This document shows, piece by piece, positions 23,443 through 34,693 of a DNA stretch of 64,000 bases. The position numbers and the translations under genes were made by a program. Source of the DNA: Solicoccozyma terricola (taxonomy: Eukaryota > Basidiomycota > Tremellomycetes > Filobasidiales > Piskurozymaceae). The notes beneath the pieces were generated by a model. The model had not been told where the DNA came from, made no database searches, and was given only the letters and a program-made list of their open reading frames with translations. The first letter of the stretch is position 1, and each line of letters opens with the position of its first letter. Where the stretch lies: assembly GCA_001600875.1 (NCBI GenBank), contig BCLD01000025.1, forward strand, positions 149,988 to 213,987, written 5' to 3'.

Positions 23443-25454
23443 TTACTGCTGAAGCTTGGCACGAAGTATGTCCTTGAGGGTCTGGGCATCCTTGGTGAAA
23501 CCGATGATACCTTCATGGAGCTGATGGGCTTACGGTACATCAATCTCCTTCATCTTGGCTTTATAATCGACCAATCCCCGAACTCACCTTGTCGTTTGCC
23601 ATCTTGTCAGCCTTGAGCTCCGCCTGGAACTTGGCCTCATCGTCAACAAATGAGACCTTCTCCATTGTCACTTTTTTGGCAGATTCGGCCTCGAGCCTCT
23701 TGGGCACCGGGTCGGTGGAGTTCTTGAGCTCCTCCAGGAGCTTTGGGCTGATGGTTAGGAAATCGATACCGGCAAGGGCCTTGATCTCCCCGACCTGGGG
23801 GAGTGGACAATGCGGCGGATCAGCCATGTACTAACCAAATTTACATTCAAACAAGGGTGAGAACGCACGTTTCGGAAGGAGGCACCCATGACGATGGTCT
23901 TATAACCGTGATGCTTGTAGTAGCTAGATGACATTTCAGTTAGCTATGGGGACGTGGCATCTCAACATCAAGCTTACTTGTAGATCTTCTTCACGGACTG
24001 GACTCCTGGGTCGTCCTCACCAGAGTATTCCTTACCGGTGTTCTTCTTGTACCAATCGAGGATCTAAGGGAGGGTCACTGATTTAATACTTTTCATTCAA
24101 GCAATCGACAGCTCGCCACTTACCCGACCAACGAAGGGAGAGATCAAAGTGACACCTGCCTCGGCGCATGCTACGGCTTGACCGAAACCAAACAATAGAG
24201 TGAGGTTGCAGTGTATACCCTCCTTCTCGAGCTGACGAGCTGCCTGGATACCTTCCCAAGTGGATGCAATCTTGATCAAGACTCGGTCCTTGTGGATACC
24301 AACCGATTCATAGAGCGCGATGATCTCCTTGGCCTTGTTAATAGTAGCAGCAGTGTCACCAGAGAGAGCGGCATCGAGCTCGGTGGAGACACGTCCGGGA
24401 ATGATGGCAAGGATTTGCTTGCCGAACTCGATGAGCTGGACGGAGGGCGCCCGGGGGGGGGGGNGGGAATGGGGGATCAGATGGCTGTTTTGCAAAGTCG
24501 GAATCTGCTACCGACTTACTAGTCGATCCTCGGCGAGCTCGACCTGACTGTCAATGTCACTGCTCTTTTGCTTGGCGTACTCGACGGCGACGTCGACCAG
24601 TTTGGTATAGGCTGGTTGTTTGGAGGCAGCAAGAATGAGGGAGGGGTTCGTGGTGGCATCTTGGGGTTTGTAGGCGTCGATGGCTGGGGAGCGAAGATGA
24701 GCGCAAAAGTATGCAGTTAGCGTTTGTGCTGCGGTATGGCGACATGCTTTCCAATGTAATGAGAGGGAAGAGGGAACAGGAAGAGGAGTGACGATGGGAG
24801 CGTGCAGAGGAACGGATAGCGAGCCAGAAAAAGGATTAAATGAATGCCGAGGTACTCACTCTGAAAGTCACCTGTAGGACGAGAGGTCCGGTGGTGAACG
24901 CAGAGATGGATGGATGGTGATGGCGGCAGTGGTTAATATCGTTCGATAGAGATGTGAAAAGTTGCGCGTGGTTGACAGATCACGGAATGGGACGGAAGTG
25001 TCAGCGAACTGTTGTCACCTTTGGTGGGTCGCACGCCGATGCGAGACGATACCGGTATTGGATAGCACGAGATGAGACCGTCAGTTGAGGACATGATCGT
25101 CCGGCCATCCCACCCCATCCCATCCATTCCAAATGCAGGATCGGATAGCGGGAGGAATCAACCTCCGCCTCGCCAGGATGGGAGCAAAGGAGGGGTGGCA
25201 CTGGGTCTGATATCGCTTCCACTTGCCACACAGCAAGTTCGACTTGGCGTCTCAGTTCAACCAGCCCGGTTCACTGGTTAGAGGCTTCCTTCTAATCATC
25301 GTAGTCGGCCAACACTACGGATTCAGTGGCAGGCGCATCCCTTCTGTTCAACATGAAACCCCACGTCGCCACTCGATTGGGGAACGCTGTACTCACCAGA
25401 GTCAGACACGATGGTGGTGCCGGTTGCTTTGAGGAAGTCGAGAGAAGTGGACAT
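23443..25454 (-). CDS. TAL1: Transaldolase
   Basis: Pentose-phosphate enzyme transferring dihydroxyacetone from sedoheptulose-7-P to glyceraldehyde-3-P via a lysine Schiff base, cytosolic. Exon 1 (25397-25454) encodes [16 protein letters not shown]; a 12-nt microexon (24860-24871) adds GDFQ; exon 3 from 24683 gives [16 protein letters not shown] with the conserved Asp. Then [33 protein letters not shown] with the Schiff-base lysine (near 24275), [49 protein letters not shown] and [15 protein letters not shown]. The last exon, [15 protein letters not shown], ends with TAA at 23443-23445. Intron 1 (24872-25396, 525 nt) is far longer than others here. The intron before LIEFGKQ has a long C-run with an N at 24464 in its pyrimidine tract. 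Essentially certain. Confidence 0.97.
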
Positions 25455-26142
25455 GATAGATCGGCGGGTGAGTTCAAAGGTGGTTGGTGCGGGGTACAAG
25501 GTGATGTGTTGATGTTTGTGTGAAATGCGGGCCAAGCTGTAGTTGGCGGGAATACCGAGAGTGATGCTGAAGCAGAACCAGAGTCCGACGACATGTGACC
25601 AACCAGCTAGCCGAGCGGGGTGGCGCGGGTGGCGACATCGTCCCCGAGAGACGTTGAACAGGTAGTGACCCATAAAGCTGTTATCTTAACATATGGGTGG
25701 TACGTGGCTGGCTCGAAGCCGGTCGGCTGCGGCGATGATCCCACCTCGTCTACATCATCGTCAATGATCCACCTTCGTGGCTTCTCTCCCCCACATACGC
25801 TCCCCTTCCGTTCTTAACCCTGTTCAGAGGCATGGACTGGGATCTCTGCCCCTCAGCGACAATAGTGATGTTTTGAAGACGAGAGAACACATTCGGTGGT
25901 GATACGAGTACATGTTGCTATGATAACCCCAAGACATGTGAAGAGTGCTGATATTCCACAATCAACTTGTCATCGACATGTCTACCGTTACCCACTGGCC
26001 ACCCAACTTGCAATTGCCACGTCATCACGCGCATCCCCGCCACCCGTCATAGACGAGACGAGATAGAGGAGCGGGGAGTCGCTCGCTGGTCGCTGGTAGC
26101 TGGTCGCAAACAACCAGCAGCTAGCAAGCCGAGGGATGTGTG
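25455..26142. promoter_or_regulatory. Divergent interval transaldolase / Zn2Cys6 gene
   Basis: Promoters of both neighbours. Contains copy 2 of the dispersed repeat (25820-25885). No TATA box or known operator recognised. Confidence 0.4.
25820..25885 (+). repeat. Dispersed repeat, copy 2
   Basis: Matches 5777-5836 through the core ATGGACTGGGATCTC and the downstream ATAGTGATGTT, with small indels. Confidence 0.6.
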
Positions 26143-26201
26143 ATGAGCAACACGCAAAGAGCATGCTTGCGTTGCATCTCGAGGAAACGCAAGGTGGGTT
26201 C

Positions 26202-26235
<34 letters not shown>

Positions 26236-27320
26236 CGCTTCGTCAAGCCAAGCCTGTCCAAGGTAGTGTAGCGTAATTCCACTAATGCACCTGACTGGCA
26301 GTGCGATCATGCCAGACCGACATGCAAGGGATGTAAGAACGCCAAAGAAACATGTGAATACCCACCCGGACAACTACGTCGGTGAGCCTTGGGGTCGTCG
26401 GGCGTGTTTACCCATGCCGATTGCGAATTGATATCCCAACAAACTCATACGCCAGTGGGCCACTGGGAGGTCTCGTTCGAACGGCAGAGAGAAGAGCACA
26501 GGAATGCGAAAACGCTCTGTGGTGGCTGTTATCGGATCCAGATGTGGAAGCCGTGCTCCAACGAAAGGCCAACGTGCAAATCCCACCAGCACCCACTGCC
26601 ACACTCGAACGGATGCAACGTGCGGCATATTGGGAGGAGAGTAAGCTGTTGACATTGGAGGATCTGGGAAAACTCCGTGATAGGTGGATGAGCGATATTG
26701 TGATTTCAGCTAGCCCATCGAATGCGGACGAGTCACGGGGGGAGGAAGAATCTGCGATCAATCGGATGGACGGTGGTGGTGGTGGTGGTGGTTCATTGCA
26801 AACGGAAACACCATTTTCTGCAATCCCAACATCGGCTCGATCGGGGAAAGGGTATCACCACGGGGGGGACAACGACCAACAGTCGGGCGATGATGGTGTA
26901 CATGACCAAGGCGATTTCGATCGAACCTCCATCCACCCACTCCTATCCATACCTGTTCCAGTCAACGCACCCGCACAAAGTCGACGATGGTCAACCCCTC
27001 CTCTACCGTTGTTGATGGGTGAACGGACCGCTCTGGATATGTTAGGTCATGTAGCCGAGTATCAGGGTCAAGGTCACATAGACGACGACGCCCTTTTCGC
27101 ATATCCACAAACTTCGTCAATGGGTCAAGCTTCGGGTATGGAAATCGACATGACTAGCGGACACGGCTCATCATTCACACTCAACGCTCCGCCGACAATG
27201 CATGGTGGAACACTACTACCACATCCAGCTTCCCTGACCCTCCGACATCCTAGCTTTGGGGCCGTACCTCAGCACCTGCCGCCACCAATACCACAAGCTA
27301 CAGCGGACCTCTTCTGGTAA
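26143..27320 (+). CDS. Small Zn2Cys6 transcription factor
   Basis: Nuclear DNA-binding protein. Exon 1 from ATG 26143 encodes MSNTQRACLRCISRKRK. The first intron, beginning GTGGGT at 26193, contains a 32-base G-run. Exon 2 supplies CDHARPTCKGCKNAKETC, completing a canonical C-x2-C-x6-C-x6-C-x2-C-x6-C cluster, followed by EYPPGQLRR. A second intron ends near 26452. The long last exon has ALWWLLSDPDVEAVLQRK, an acidic/Ser-rich linker with a seven-glycine run, and a His/Pro-rich tail ending TADLFW, stop at 27318-27320. No fungal-specific middle domain is present, so the protein is about 350 residues, shorter than the typical 600-900. Divergent from transaldolase; target genes unknown. Confidence 0.82.
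26204..26235 (+). repeat. Poly-G tract, 32 bases, in intron 1
   Basis: Uninterrupted G-run just after the donor GTGGGTTCGA of the zinc-cluster gene. It splits the zinc-cluster coding sequence; length may be unreliable from sequencing. Confidence 0.85.
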
Positions 27321-27361
27321 AGAAGGATCTCCGCTATCGGACAGGAAGGAACGGGGGCCGT

Positions 27362-27387
27362 GGGGGGGGGGGGGGGGGGGGGGGGGG
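27362..27387 (+). repeat. Poly-G tract, 26 bases, 3' flank
   Basis: Uninterrupted G-run about 40 bp past the stop codon of the zinc-cluster gene, followed by further G-rich sequence to about 27411. Confidence 0.85.
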
Positions 27388-27584
27388 AGGGGGGAGGGTG
27401 GGAGAGGGGGGAACACAACTGCCCCTCTCGCCGCAACTCTCAGTGCAACTCTATGATCCACATGTCGACAATGACATCCATCTGCAGCATAATGTATACG
27501 GTATCTGAATCAACATACACTTTCAGTGCCAGGGACTAAACTCGGGGAGCATACACATCCGTTCACGAATCATTCCCAGCTGCG

Positions 27585-29846
27585 TCACAGCACATATCGA
27601 ATCCTCTGAATCTGTTCCTCTTCTTGAACGTTCTCACCCATCGCTTCTTTATAGTCCATCTTCTCGTTTTCTTTGATCAGGCAGTAGCGAAGGATCAAAC
27701 AGAAGACTATTGCAAGCCCAGCCATAGCGGTGTTGGTGGCGAAAGCCATCTGCGAGAGGATCACAACCGTCAGTGGGGTCTAGGGACATTCACGATTGTT
27801 TACTCACGACATAGCGAGGACTGTAGTTCTTGTTGTAAAGATAAGGAGACCAAATCTGAGCAACTGGGTAGGGGATAAGGCCGGTCAGATCACGTATAGG
27901 AGCGGATTTGTGTTCTTTCCTCCTTGACTCACTGTTACCAAGAGAATTGATGGTAGCGTATGCCGCAGCTCGCTTGGCCCGGGGTCGAGCAAATGTCGAG
28001 CTGATCCAAGCTAGAGCGACGTTGTAGGAGCCGAACATTCCTCCTACCATCAAGAAAAGAGAGAAGTAACGAGGAGCCGTCGTCGTGGTCGTCGCAGCGA
28101 TGATAAAGCTGCGATATGTAGTTGACGTCAGAGCAGAGTTCATGCGAGGTACGTGTGTAGGACGTACCCAACCATACCGAAAGCGATCGGAGTGAGTAGA
28201 TGGAAGCAACGCTCAGGCCTTCGGTCCGAGGTCCAAGAAATCACGAGAGCCACGAGTGCGGCCAAAAGGTATGGAGGAGCGGTAAGGAGCAGGCTGTAGT
28301 TAAAAGGAAAGGTTTAATAATGCCGTGACTACAACGAGTGCAAGGGACTTACGTGTTGACTTTCGACATGCCAAAGGTGGCTACAACAGTTGGGATGAAC
28401 TGAGTAACCGCCCCAGCAGTAGTTTTGGTGACGATAATGATGGCCAAAAGCCACAGCTTGTAGTCGACGACTGCCATCTTGAAGCTCTGAAGGAGGCTCA
28501 TGGTCTCTTCGTCCTTCACACCAGTGTCCTTCTCTAGACGCCAGACCGCCATGGCCTTTTCCTTGTTTGATAGCCATCTCGTTCTGGCGTAAAGGTAAAT
28601 GTATCAGCCCAGGGCATGTTCCCCTTCGTGCCGACGTCCACTCACGTAGCAGGGTAGTCTGGAAGGACGAACACTGCGATGATGGCCGCGATGATTGTAA
28701 TACCTCCTTCCAGAATGAACAGCCACCTGGACAAAGAAAGGATATCAACATCCGAGATGGATATCACCATAATCATATATTGCCCCACCTCCAAGATGCG
28801 AGGCCACCGAGACCGTCCATACCGTGTTGGACACCGGCGCTAATGAGACCGGAGAAAGCGCCTGAGAGCAGCGAGCCAGTGTAGAGCTACGACAGGGGTT
28901 CAAATATCAGTCGGTATGTTTCATTGTAACAGAGTAAAGCGAAACCCCTAACTCACGATAGATGTACGGAACTGACAACAGGTAACTACAGGATGTCAGC
29001 CGACACGCTACACACCGACTCCCGAGGTAGTTACTTACGGCAAGTTCCTGGTGTAAGCGAGTTTACCGTCAGTGACCAAGGGGGTTTGAAATTTGGGGAA
29101 ACACTCTCACCTTCTTCGTGTACCACGATGACAGCAAGAACAGTGCACCGGGAAAGTAAGGTGACTCGGTGACACCGAGAAAGAATCGAATTACCATCAG
29201 GTGAGTATAGTTGTCGGCTGCAGCAGTGCATGCGCTGACGGCGCCCCAAAGGGCAACGAAGCCGGAGAGGTAAAGACTGGGTCGCACTCGGGATAGGATG
29301 AGATTTGAAGGGATTTGTCCGAGAATGTAACCACAGAACAGGATGGAAACCGCGGCGTTGAATTGCGTCCCTTCAAGGCCAAGGTCCTTCTCAAGACCCT
29401 GGACACGAGCGGACCTGCAGGGCAAATTCCACCAGTGTGAGGGCTAGGTAAGCGGAAGCGCAACCCGACCTGAAAGTGCTTACGCAAGTGCATTGCGATC
29501 TAGGTAGTTGAGAACGAGAAGAATGAACAGCATCGGGAGAAGGCGTATGTCGATCTGTGTAAGGAGAATAGGTCAGCGTTGGCCACGCCCGGTCTCAGTC
29601 ATTCAAGCGTACCTTACGAAGAAGCTTCTTCTGCTGGATCGCAAACTCCTCGTCCGACAAACTCTTCAGGGCGTTGATCTCAAGTTGAATTAGATCCAGG
29701 ACCTCGTCTTGGTCGTGGCCCAGAACCTCGACATGATCCGAACTTTCTTTGAGGTCGAGATATGTAGCAGATTTCAACGCATGGGCTTCGACCATACCGA
29801 CGTGCTGGTCAATACCTTGTCCGGAGTCGCGTTGCTTCTCAGCCAT
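27585..29846 (-). CDS. MFS anion:cation symporter (allantoate/tartrate permease family)
   Basis: Twelve-helix carrier of the ACS/Dal5-like family, which in fungi and bacteria moves small organic anions (allantoate, nicotinate, pantothenate, tartrate). Start ATG 29846 (MAEKQRDSGQGIDQH). After a hydrophilic N-terminus, the exon join gives KLLRKIDIRLLPMLFILLVLNYLDRNALASA, the family signature split by an intron. Then FNAAVSILFCGYILGQIPSN, RFFLGVTESPYFPGALFLLS (near 29150), SWRWLFILEGG (near 28720), a central loop and WISSTFARPRAKRAAAYATI (near 27990). The C-terminus ends QIQRIRYVL with TGA at 27585-27587. About nine introns. It is divergent from a tartrate/D-malate dehydrogenase with 505 bp between the starts, so tartrate or malate uptake is the best guess. 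Nicotinate- or pantothenate-like transport is the alternative. Confidence 0.88.
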
Positions 29847-30351
29847 AATGAAGGATTGTTGGAATAATGAGAGAGGGATCGATGTCTAAAGTGGCGATGC
29901 CAGGTCCTGGTGATCTGAATGAAGGGGTGTGGTTGAGGCCCCATGGGTGGAGCCTTATGTACTGTATTGTAAAAGCATCGGACTGTATGGGGAAGCTGGA
30001 TGCCAAGGCGCGAACTTCCTCCCATCCGTTTAGATTACCTGTAGGAGTATAGTCGTCCCGCCAACTCACTTGCGGCCTACTATCAAAAAATACCCCGCCG
30101 TTAGCGAACAGCTAACTTTTATCCGCACTTCCAAACGGCGCTGAGCAATTCCTGGTGCATCGGCGTTGACCTTATTGCGGACTACTTGAATCCGGGTGAA
30201 GAAAACGTCGTGCCAGAGCTGGCCGCTTTCCTGTTGGACACACTATAAGAGCAGCAGCAATGGAGCTTTCTGTCAGATCCGTCACCTCAACCATCATAAC
30301 CACCATACCTCACTGCTTAATCAAACTTGTGATCCTCATCGACAATAAACA
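29847..30351. promoter_or_regulatory. Divergent promoter, ACS transporter / tartrate dehydrogenase
   Basis: Shared 505-bp control region. TATAAG at 30244-30249 lies about 105 bp before the dehydrogenase ATG. CGG (30073) and CCG (30095, 30098) triplets about 20 bp apart are compatible with a Zn-cluster regulator site. Confidence 0.45.
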
Positions 30352-31895
30352 TGGCCCCAGTCGCTCTCTCTGACCTCTCCACAAACGGAAATGGTGTCTC
30401 GCCGACATCGCGAACCGGGTTTCCGGATGGCTACGCCGCCCCTCGTAAGCGGTCGAAACAGGTTTGATGATTCTTAGCGATCGCTAATAGCTCCTCTGGA
30501 ATACTCGCAGCCCAACGCAAAAGTATCTACAAGATCGCTCAGATTGGCGCTGATGGCATCGGTCCCGAGGTAATCGACGCCGGTGTTCAAGTCATTCACG
30601 CAGCTGGGAAGAAGCTCGGGAACTTCAAGGTCGATTTCACCAAGCTGGACTGGTCGTCCGAGCGCTACATGAAGACCGGAAGCTACCTCCCAGTCGACTA
30701 CATCGAGACCCTCAAGCAACATGACGCCATCTTGTGAATGCGATCGAATCGGCTGTCCGGGAATCCTGCTGACACAAAGTAATTCTTACAGCTTTGGTGC
30801 AGTGGGACACGAGCAAGTACCGGATCATATTTCTCTTTGGGGGCTTCGCCTCGCCATCTGCCAGCCGTACATGTACGCGAATGTCCGGTGAGTATGCGGG
30901 ATACAGCGCGGTTGGCAAAGATTGCTGATCAATTGCTGCTCCTCCCAGACGCACTCGCATTCTCCCTGGTACCAGCAGTCCTCTGAAGAACTGCAAGCCA
31001 GAAGATTTGGACTGGTGCATCGTGCGAGAGAACTCGGAAGGAGAGTACGCAGGTCACGGTGGGCGCTCCCACAGAGGTCTCGAGCACGAAATTGGCACCG
31101 GTACGTTTTCCGGCTCCTTGCAAAGCCTTATCCTTGGACCACTCACCAGACTGCGAACATACAACAGAGGTGACCATCTTCACCAGGGTCGGCATTCGCC
31201 GAATCGCCACTTACGCTTTCCAATTGGCACAATCGCGACCACGCAAATTGCTCACCTATGTCACAAAGTCGAACGCCATGAGGAACGGCATGGTCTTGTG
31301 GGACGAGGTTGTGAACGAGGTTGCACAGCAGTTCCCAGATGTGGTAGGTTGCCTTTGCTTTACATATCTTGACTGAAATCCCGGCTGAGCATGAGTTGCC
31401 ATCCTAGACCATGGACCACATGTTGGTTGACGCTATGACTGTGCGGATGACCTTGCATCCCGAGACCTTGGACACCATTCTCGCCACAAACCTACACGCC
31501 GATATTCTGTCCGACTTGGCTGCCGGTGAGCTGCACCGTCTTTGTTGCTCGGGTCTCGAAACTAAATGCCGTCCCCCAATTTCGCAGCCTTGGCTGGTTC
31601 CATCGGGATCGCCCCGACTGCCAACATCGACCCCTCCAGGCACATGCCTTCAATGTTCGAACCTATCCACGGTTCGGCTTTCGACATTGCCGGCCTCGGG
31701 GTAGCCAACCCTATCGGCACTTTCTGGACGGCTTGCGAGATGCTTGATTGGCTCGGCGAGCACGAAGCGGCCAAACTGATCATGGATGCCATCGAAACGA
31801 CGTGCAAGAAGGGAATCATGACGAAGGATTTGGGAGGTTCCGCGAGAACGCAGGATGTGACGGATGCGGTTATCGCGCATATCATAGGTAGTTGA
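30352..31895 (+). CDS. Tartrate dehydrogenase/decarboxylase or D-malate dehydrogenase
   Basis: NAD(+)- and metal-dependent beta-decarboxylating dehydrogenase of the isopropylmalate/isocitrate fold; cytosolic. ATG 30352 starts MAPVALSDLSTNGNG. After the first intron: YKIAQIGADGIGPEVIDAG (near 30540), FFGAVGHEQ with the diagnostic VPDHISLWGLRL (30820-30845), ENSEGEYAGHGGR (31030-31070), the catalytic Tyr/Lys region TYVTKSNAMRNGMVLWDE (31255-31310), VDAMTVRMTLHPETLD (31430), the metal-binding ATNLHADILSDLAA (31485-31525) and SMFEPIHGSAFDIAG (31650-31695). The VPDHISLWG and EGEYxxxGGR motifs place it with bacterial TtuC/DmlA rather than LeuB. Six or seven introns; stop at 31893-31895. Family members oxidise tartrate or D-malate and can decarboxylate meso-tartrate to D-glycerate. 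The nearby glycerate kinase favours tartrate. Confidence 0.9.
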
Positions 31896-32093
31896 ATGAC
31901 GGGGTCGGCGTTCTGTACGGCGTGATGTATTTGGCTACCAATGTTTAGTGATCACGCAGCAATCGAGTGCAAGATCCCATGTTGCTTTAAATCGCTACAT
32001 TCGGCGATGCTTCTTAGCCGACCACTTAGCCAGCGATCAGCTCGGATCAACCGTCAAGTCAACAGACACTGTAATACATGCAATATTCGAAAA

Positions 32094-34511
32094 TCACCAG
32101 ACAGGGGATCCTGGTATTGATACATGGTATGCCCAGAGTGACTCGGGGTTGAGCTCAAACGCCTCGAAATCAAAGTGAAAGTCTCCCCCCGGATTATCGT
32201 GCCCAGGACCGTTCTGACCAGCGTTCCATGACGGATCGAAGCCCGGGACGAATCCGCCAGCTACGTTGTATTGAACAGCAGGTAAAGGACCATCGTTCGA
32301 CGGGTTGCCACCGCCTGTCTGCTGTAGATACATATGCTCTTGAGCTGGGAGAGATGAGCATAACACCCAGAATGTAGGCACTTACCCGTATTCCCGTTGA
32401 AGCCGCCTCAGAACCGCTGAGGAACATCTTTACTATCCGCAGAAGGGCTTTCAAGCCGCCCCATTGGGCATTAAATTGTTCAAGTATGCGCAATATCCGT
32501 CGTAGGTCACGAGGAAGTCTACATGACAGAAGGTGAATGAGCTCAGATTAGCCGGGGTTCCTTGCAAGCTTGCTCACGAAGGCATCGGACGTCCACGCAT
32601 TGCGTCCCGTCGGGAGCCATAGACCAGGATCAAACTGCCAAAGAAGACCATGTCCACGAATCCTGGCCAGAAAATGGAAGCCGGTGCGTTGTTCAGGCTA
32701 GTCGAGAGGGTCGAGCACAACACGCGCACCGCTGCGATGGTAGATTGCAAAGCCGCAGCATGTTCAATACGGGAAGGGGACAAGGATAGGGTTGGGCGGT
32801 TCAGGTTGATGATCTGTTGCTGGTAGAGGCATGTGAACAGCGTGGCGAACTGTCGTCGCGGATCCTCTGCAGGTTGGTCCGCACTGGCGGATATGGATAT
32901 CTGTTGGAACTAGATGCTGAATCAGCTGGTGTGAAAGCCTGCTCATCAGGCGATCTTACATCATCACATTCAAAGTCGATATCATTCCACCAGGTATCGA
33001 GCTCAGCACGAAGAGCAAGTACCTCATCCCCTAGCAAACCAAGTCGACATTTGTCAGTCAAACGTCCCACCATCCATGCGAGCTTCAGACTCACCATTGA
33101 TTGTCCTATGATCTACCGACTTGTTGAAGATCTCCATAGCTCTGCCAATCATTCGTGCCATGTGTATCAGCGAATAAGCTGGTAGGAGTCGTCTCCTGGC
33201 GGTTTCTTGATTCTGAGTGACAGTTACAGGTGCCGGAGTTATAGGCAGCTGCGGTCCAACGCGGCCATGTTCAGCGGAATTGGGTAGTTCGTCTGTAAGC
33301 CTTCTCCTCTTGCGCGCCTGAGAGAGAGGAGTTCCAGGCTCATCGGGGACATTCAAATCGACCGCACTGGGTGTGAATATCCGCCCTTCCTCTTCCATGA
33401 TACGACGACGACTGGCTCTGGAGGGGGGAATATCCTCGCTGACGTGTTTCTCATCATCTCCCGGTATGCATGTGTCGATATCCGTGTCGTTGAGCATGAT
33501 AGGGATGCCGAACTCGGCCGATAGCAGTCGATCGAGGACGTAGAGGGAGTAGAACACTCTCTTCCGCATGTCCCGTTCGGAGCTAGTTTTGAAGATTTTG
33601 TGGAAGCGTTCAGGACATCGGTGTAGTCCTCCCTCGTAGGCGAGCTCAGTTTGGGGACAAAGCATAGAAGGGATAAGTAAAAGTAGGCAATGGTAATTGT
33701 GATCATGATAAGAACGCACTGGCAGCCAGTCCGGAAAGGTGCATCGCAGGGCGCATCTTGCGTTTTGAAAAGAGATAAATTTGTATAGCCAGAATTCCTT
33801 GAAGCGCGAATGTCTCTGTGAGACGGGAGGCTTGGCAGGCGGTGACGATGAGGTGTGTGTACATCAATGCCTGGTCCGTTGACTCGAAGATTAGTCTTCG
33901 CGGCGGAATCTGGCTGTCCGTTTGTGAAGGAGTTGTAGCGACTGTGCTAGAGATCGACTTGAAGATGGCCGAGAGGACGAGCGCATGGTCTGTTGTCAAT
34001 CCTGGGAAAGCAGCGCTAGGGTGAGACGATGTCGAGGAGGCTCTCTCCAACGATGTCGAGACCATTCCTCTCAGCTGGGCGATTGCTACCGCATTGTCAA
34101 AGCATTGAATTAAATAGGCACCATCCAGGAACGGGAATAATGGATGCCATATGGTGAAGTATGTCTTGAGATGTCCTCGCATCTCGTCGGGGGCGAGGAA
34201 GTCGTCGTCCACGAGAAGGTATGCTGCGTGAGCCCCAGGAGCAGCCTCTTGGGGTAGACGCAGCGTTTCATCCTCATTGTTGCGGTGAACGAACGCATCT
34301 TCGATGCCTGTGTCCTCCGCTACACCAGTCACTTCGGTCCTTACGGTGTCGGCCAGAAAGACCCCTGATGACGAGCCAGCGAAGCGAGGAAAGCGGTTCT
34401 ATGACGACGACGACGAGGGAAAGTCAGCGAAATGGCCCATGGGTTCTCGGCCGAGGAGAATTCTGACCGGTCCGATATAGAAGCGACCACGTTCAAGCGT
34501 GTGCGGCATTG
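32094..34511 (-). CDS. Fungal-specific-domain transcription factor, zinc cluster not seen
   Basis: Probable pathway regulator in the nucleus. ATG 34511 starts MPHTLERGRFYIGPVRILLG, a segment that in related regulators precedes the fungal-specific domain. Exon 34332-33703 gives HLKTYFTIWHPLFPFLDGAY, LSAIFKSISS and ALQGILAIQIYLFSKRKMRP. After the intron, KRVFYSLYVLDRLLSAEFGI and PIMLNDTDIDTCIPGDDE (near 33490) are the hallmark of the domain. Later exons include LRAELDTWWNDIDFE (near 33000) and FWPGFVDMVFFGSLILVY (near 32640); a Gly/Asn/Pro-rich tail ends PGSPVW at 32094. Five or more introns. No CxxC cluster was found upstream within 34512-34693, so either a distant exon is missing or this member lacks it. 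Lies tail-to-tail with the dehydrogenase and head-to-head with the glycerate kinase. Confidence 0.78.
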
Positions 34512-34693
34512 AGTGGTGTCAGTGTTGAGCAGTGTGTGTGTGTGGAAAAATCGCGGGACGGTGGAGCTGACAAGAACGATCTCGGCGGACCCTCTTTGCT
34601 CCGGGCGGGTATCCGGAGGTGGCGTTCGTTTTATATATATCCTTGGCCTGCTGTCCCCGCATCGCAACGTCTGGCATAGCCCGTGCACAAATA

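Noticed and set aside
26047..26373. Open frame encoding a proline run on the minus strand
   Set aside because: It exists only because the poly-G tract reads as proline on the opposite strand of a well-supported zinc-cluster gene.
27216..27461. Open frame with poly-proline on the minus strand
   Set aside because: Product of the 26-base G-run antisense to the 3' end of the regulator.
30352..31895. Identification as 3-isopropylmalate dehydrogenase (leucine synthesis)
   Set aside because: The VPDHISLWGLRL and EGEYxxxGGR motifs are those of the tartrate/D-malate dehydrogenase branch.
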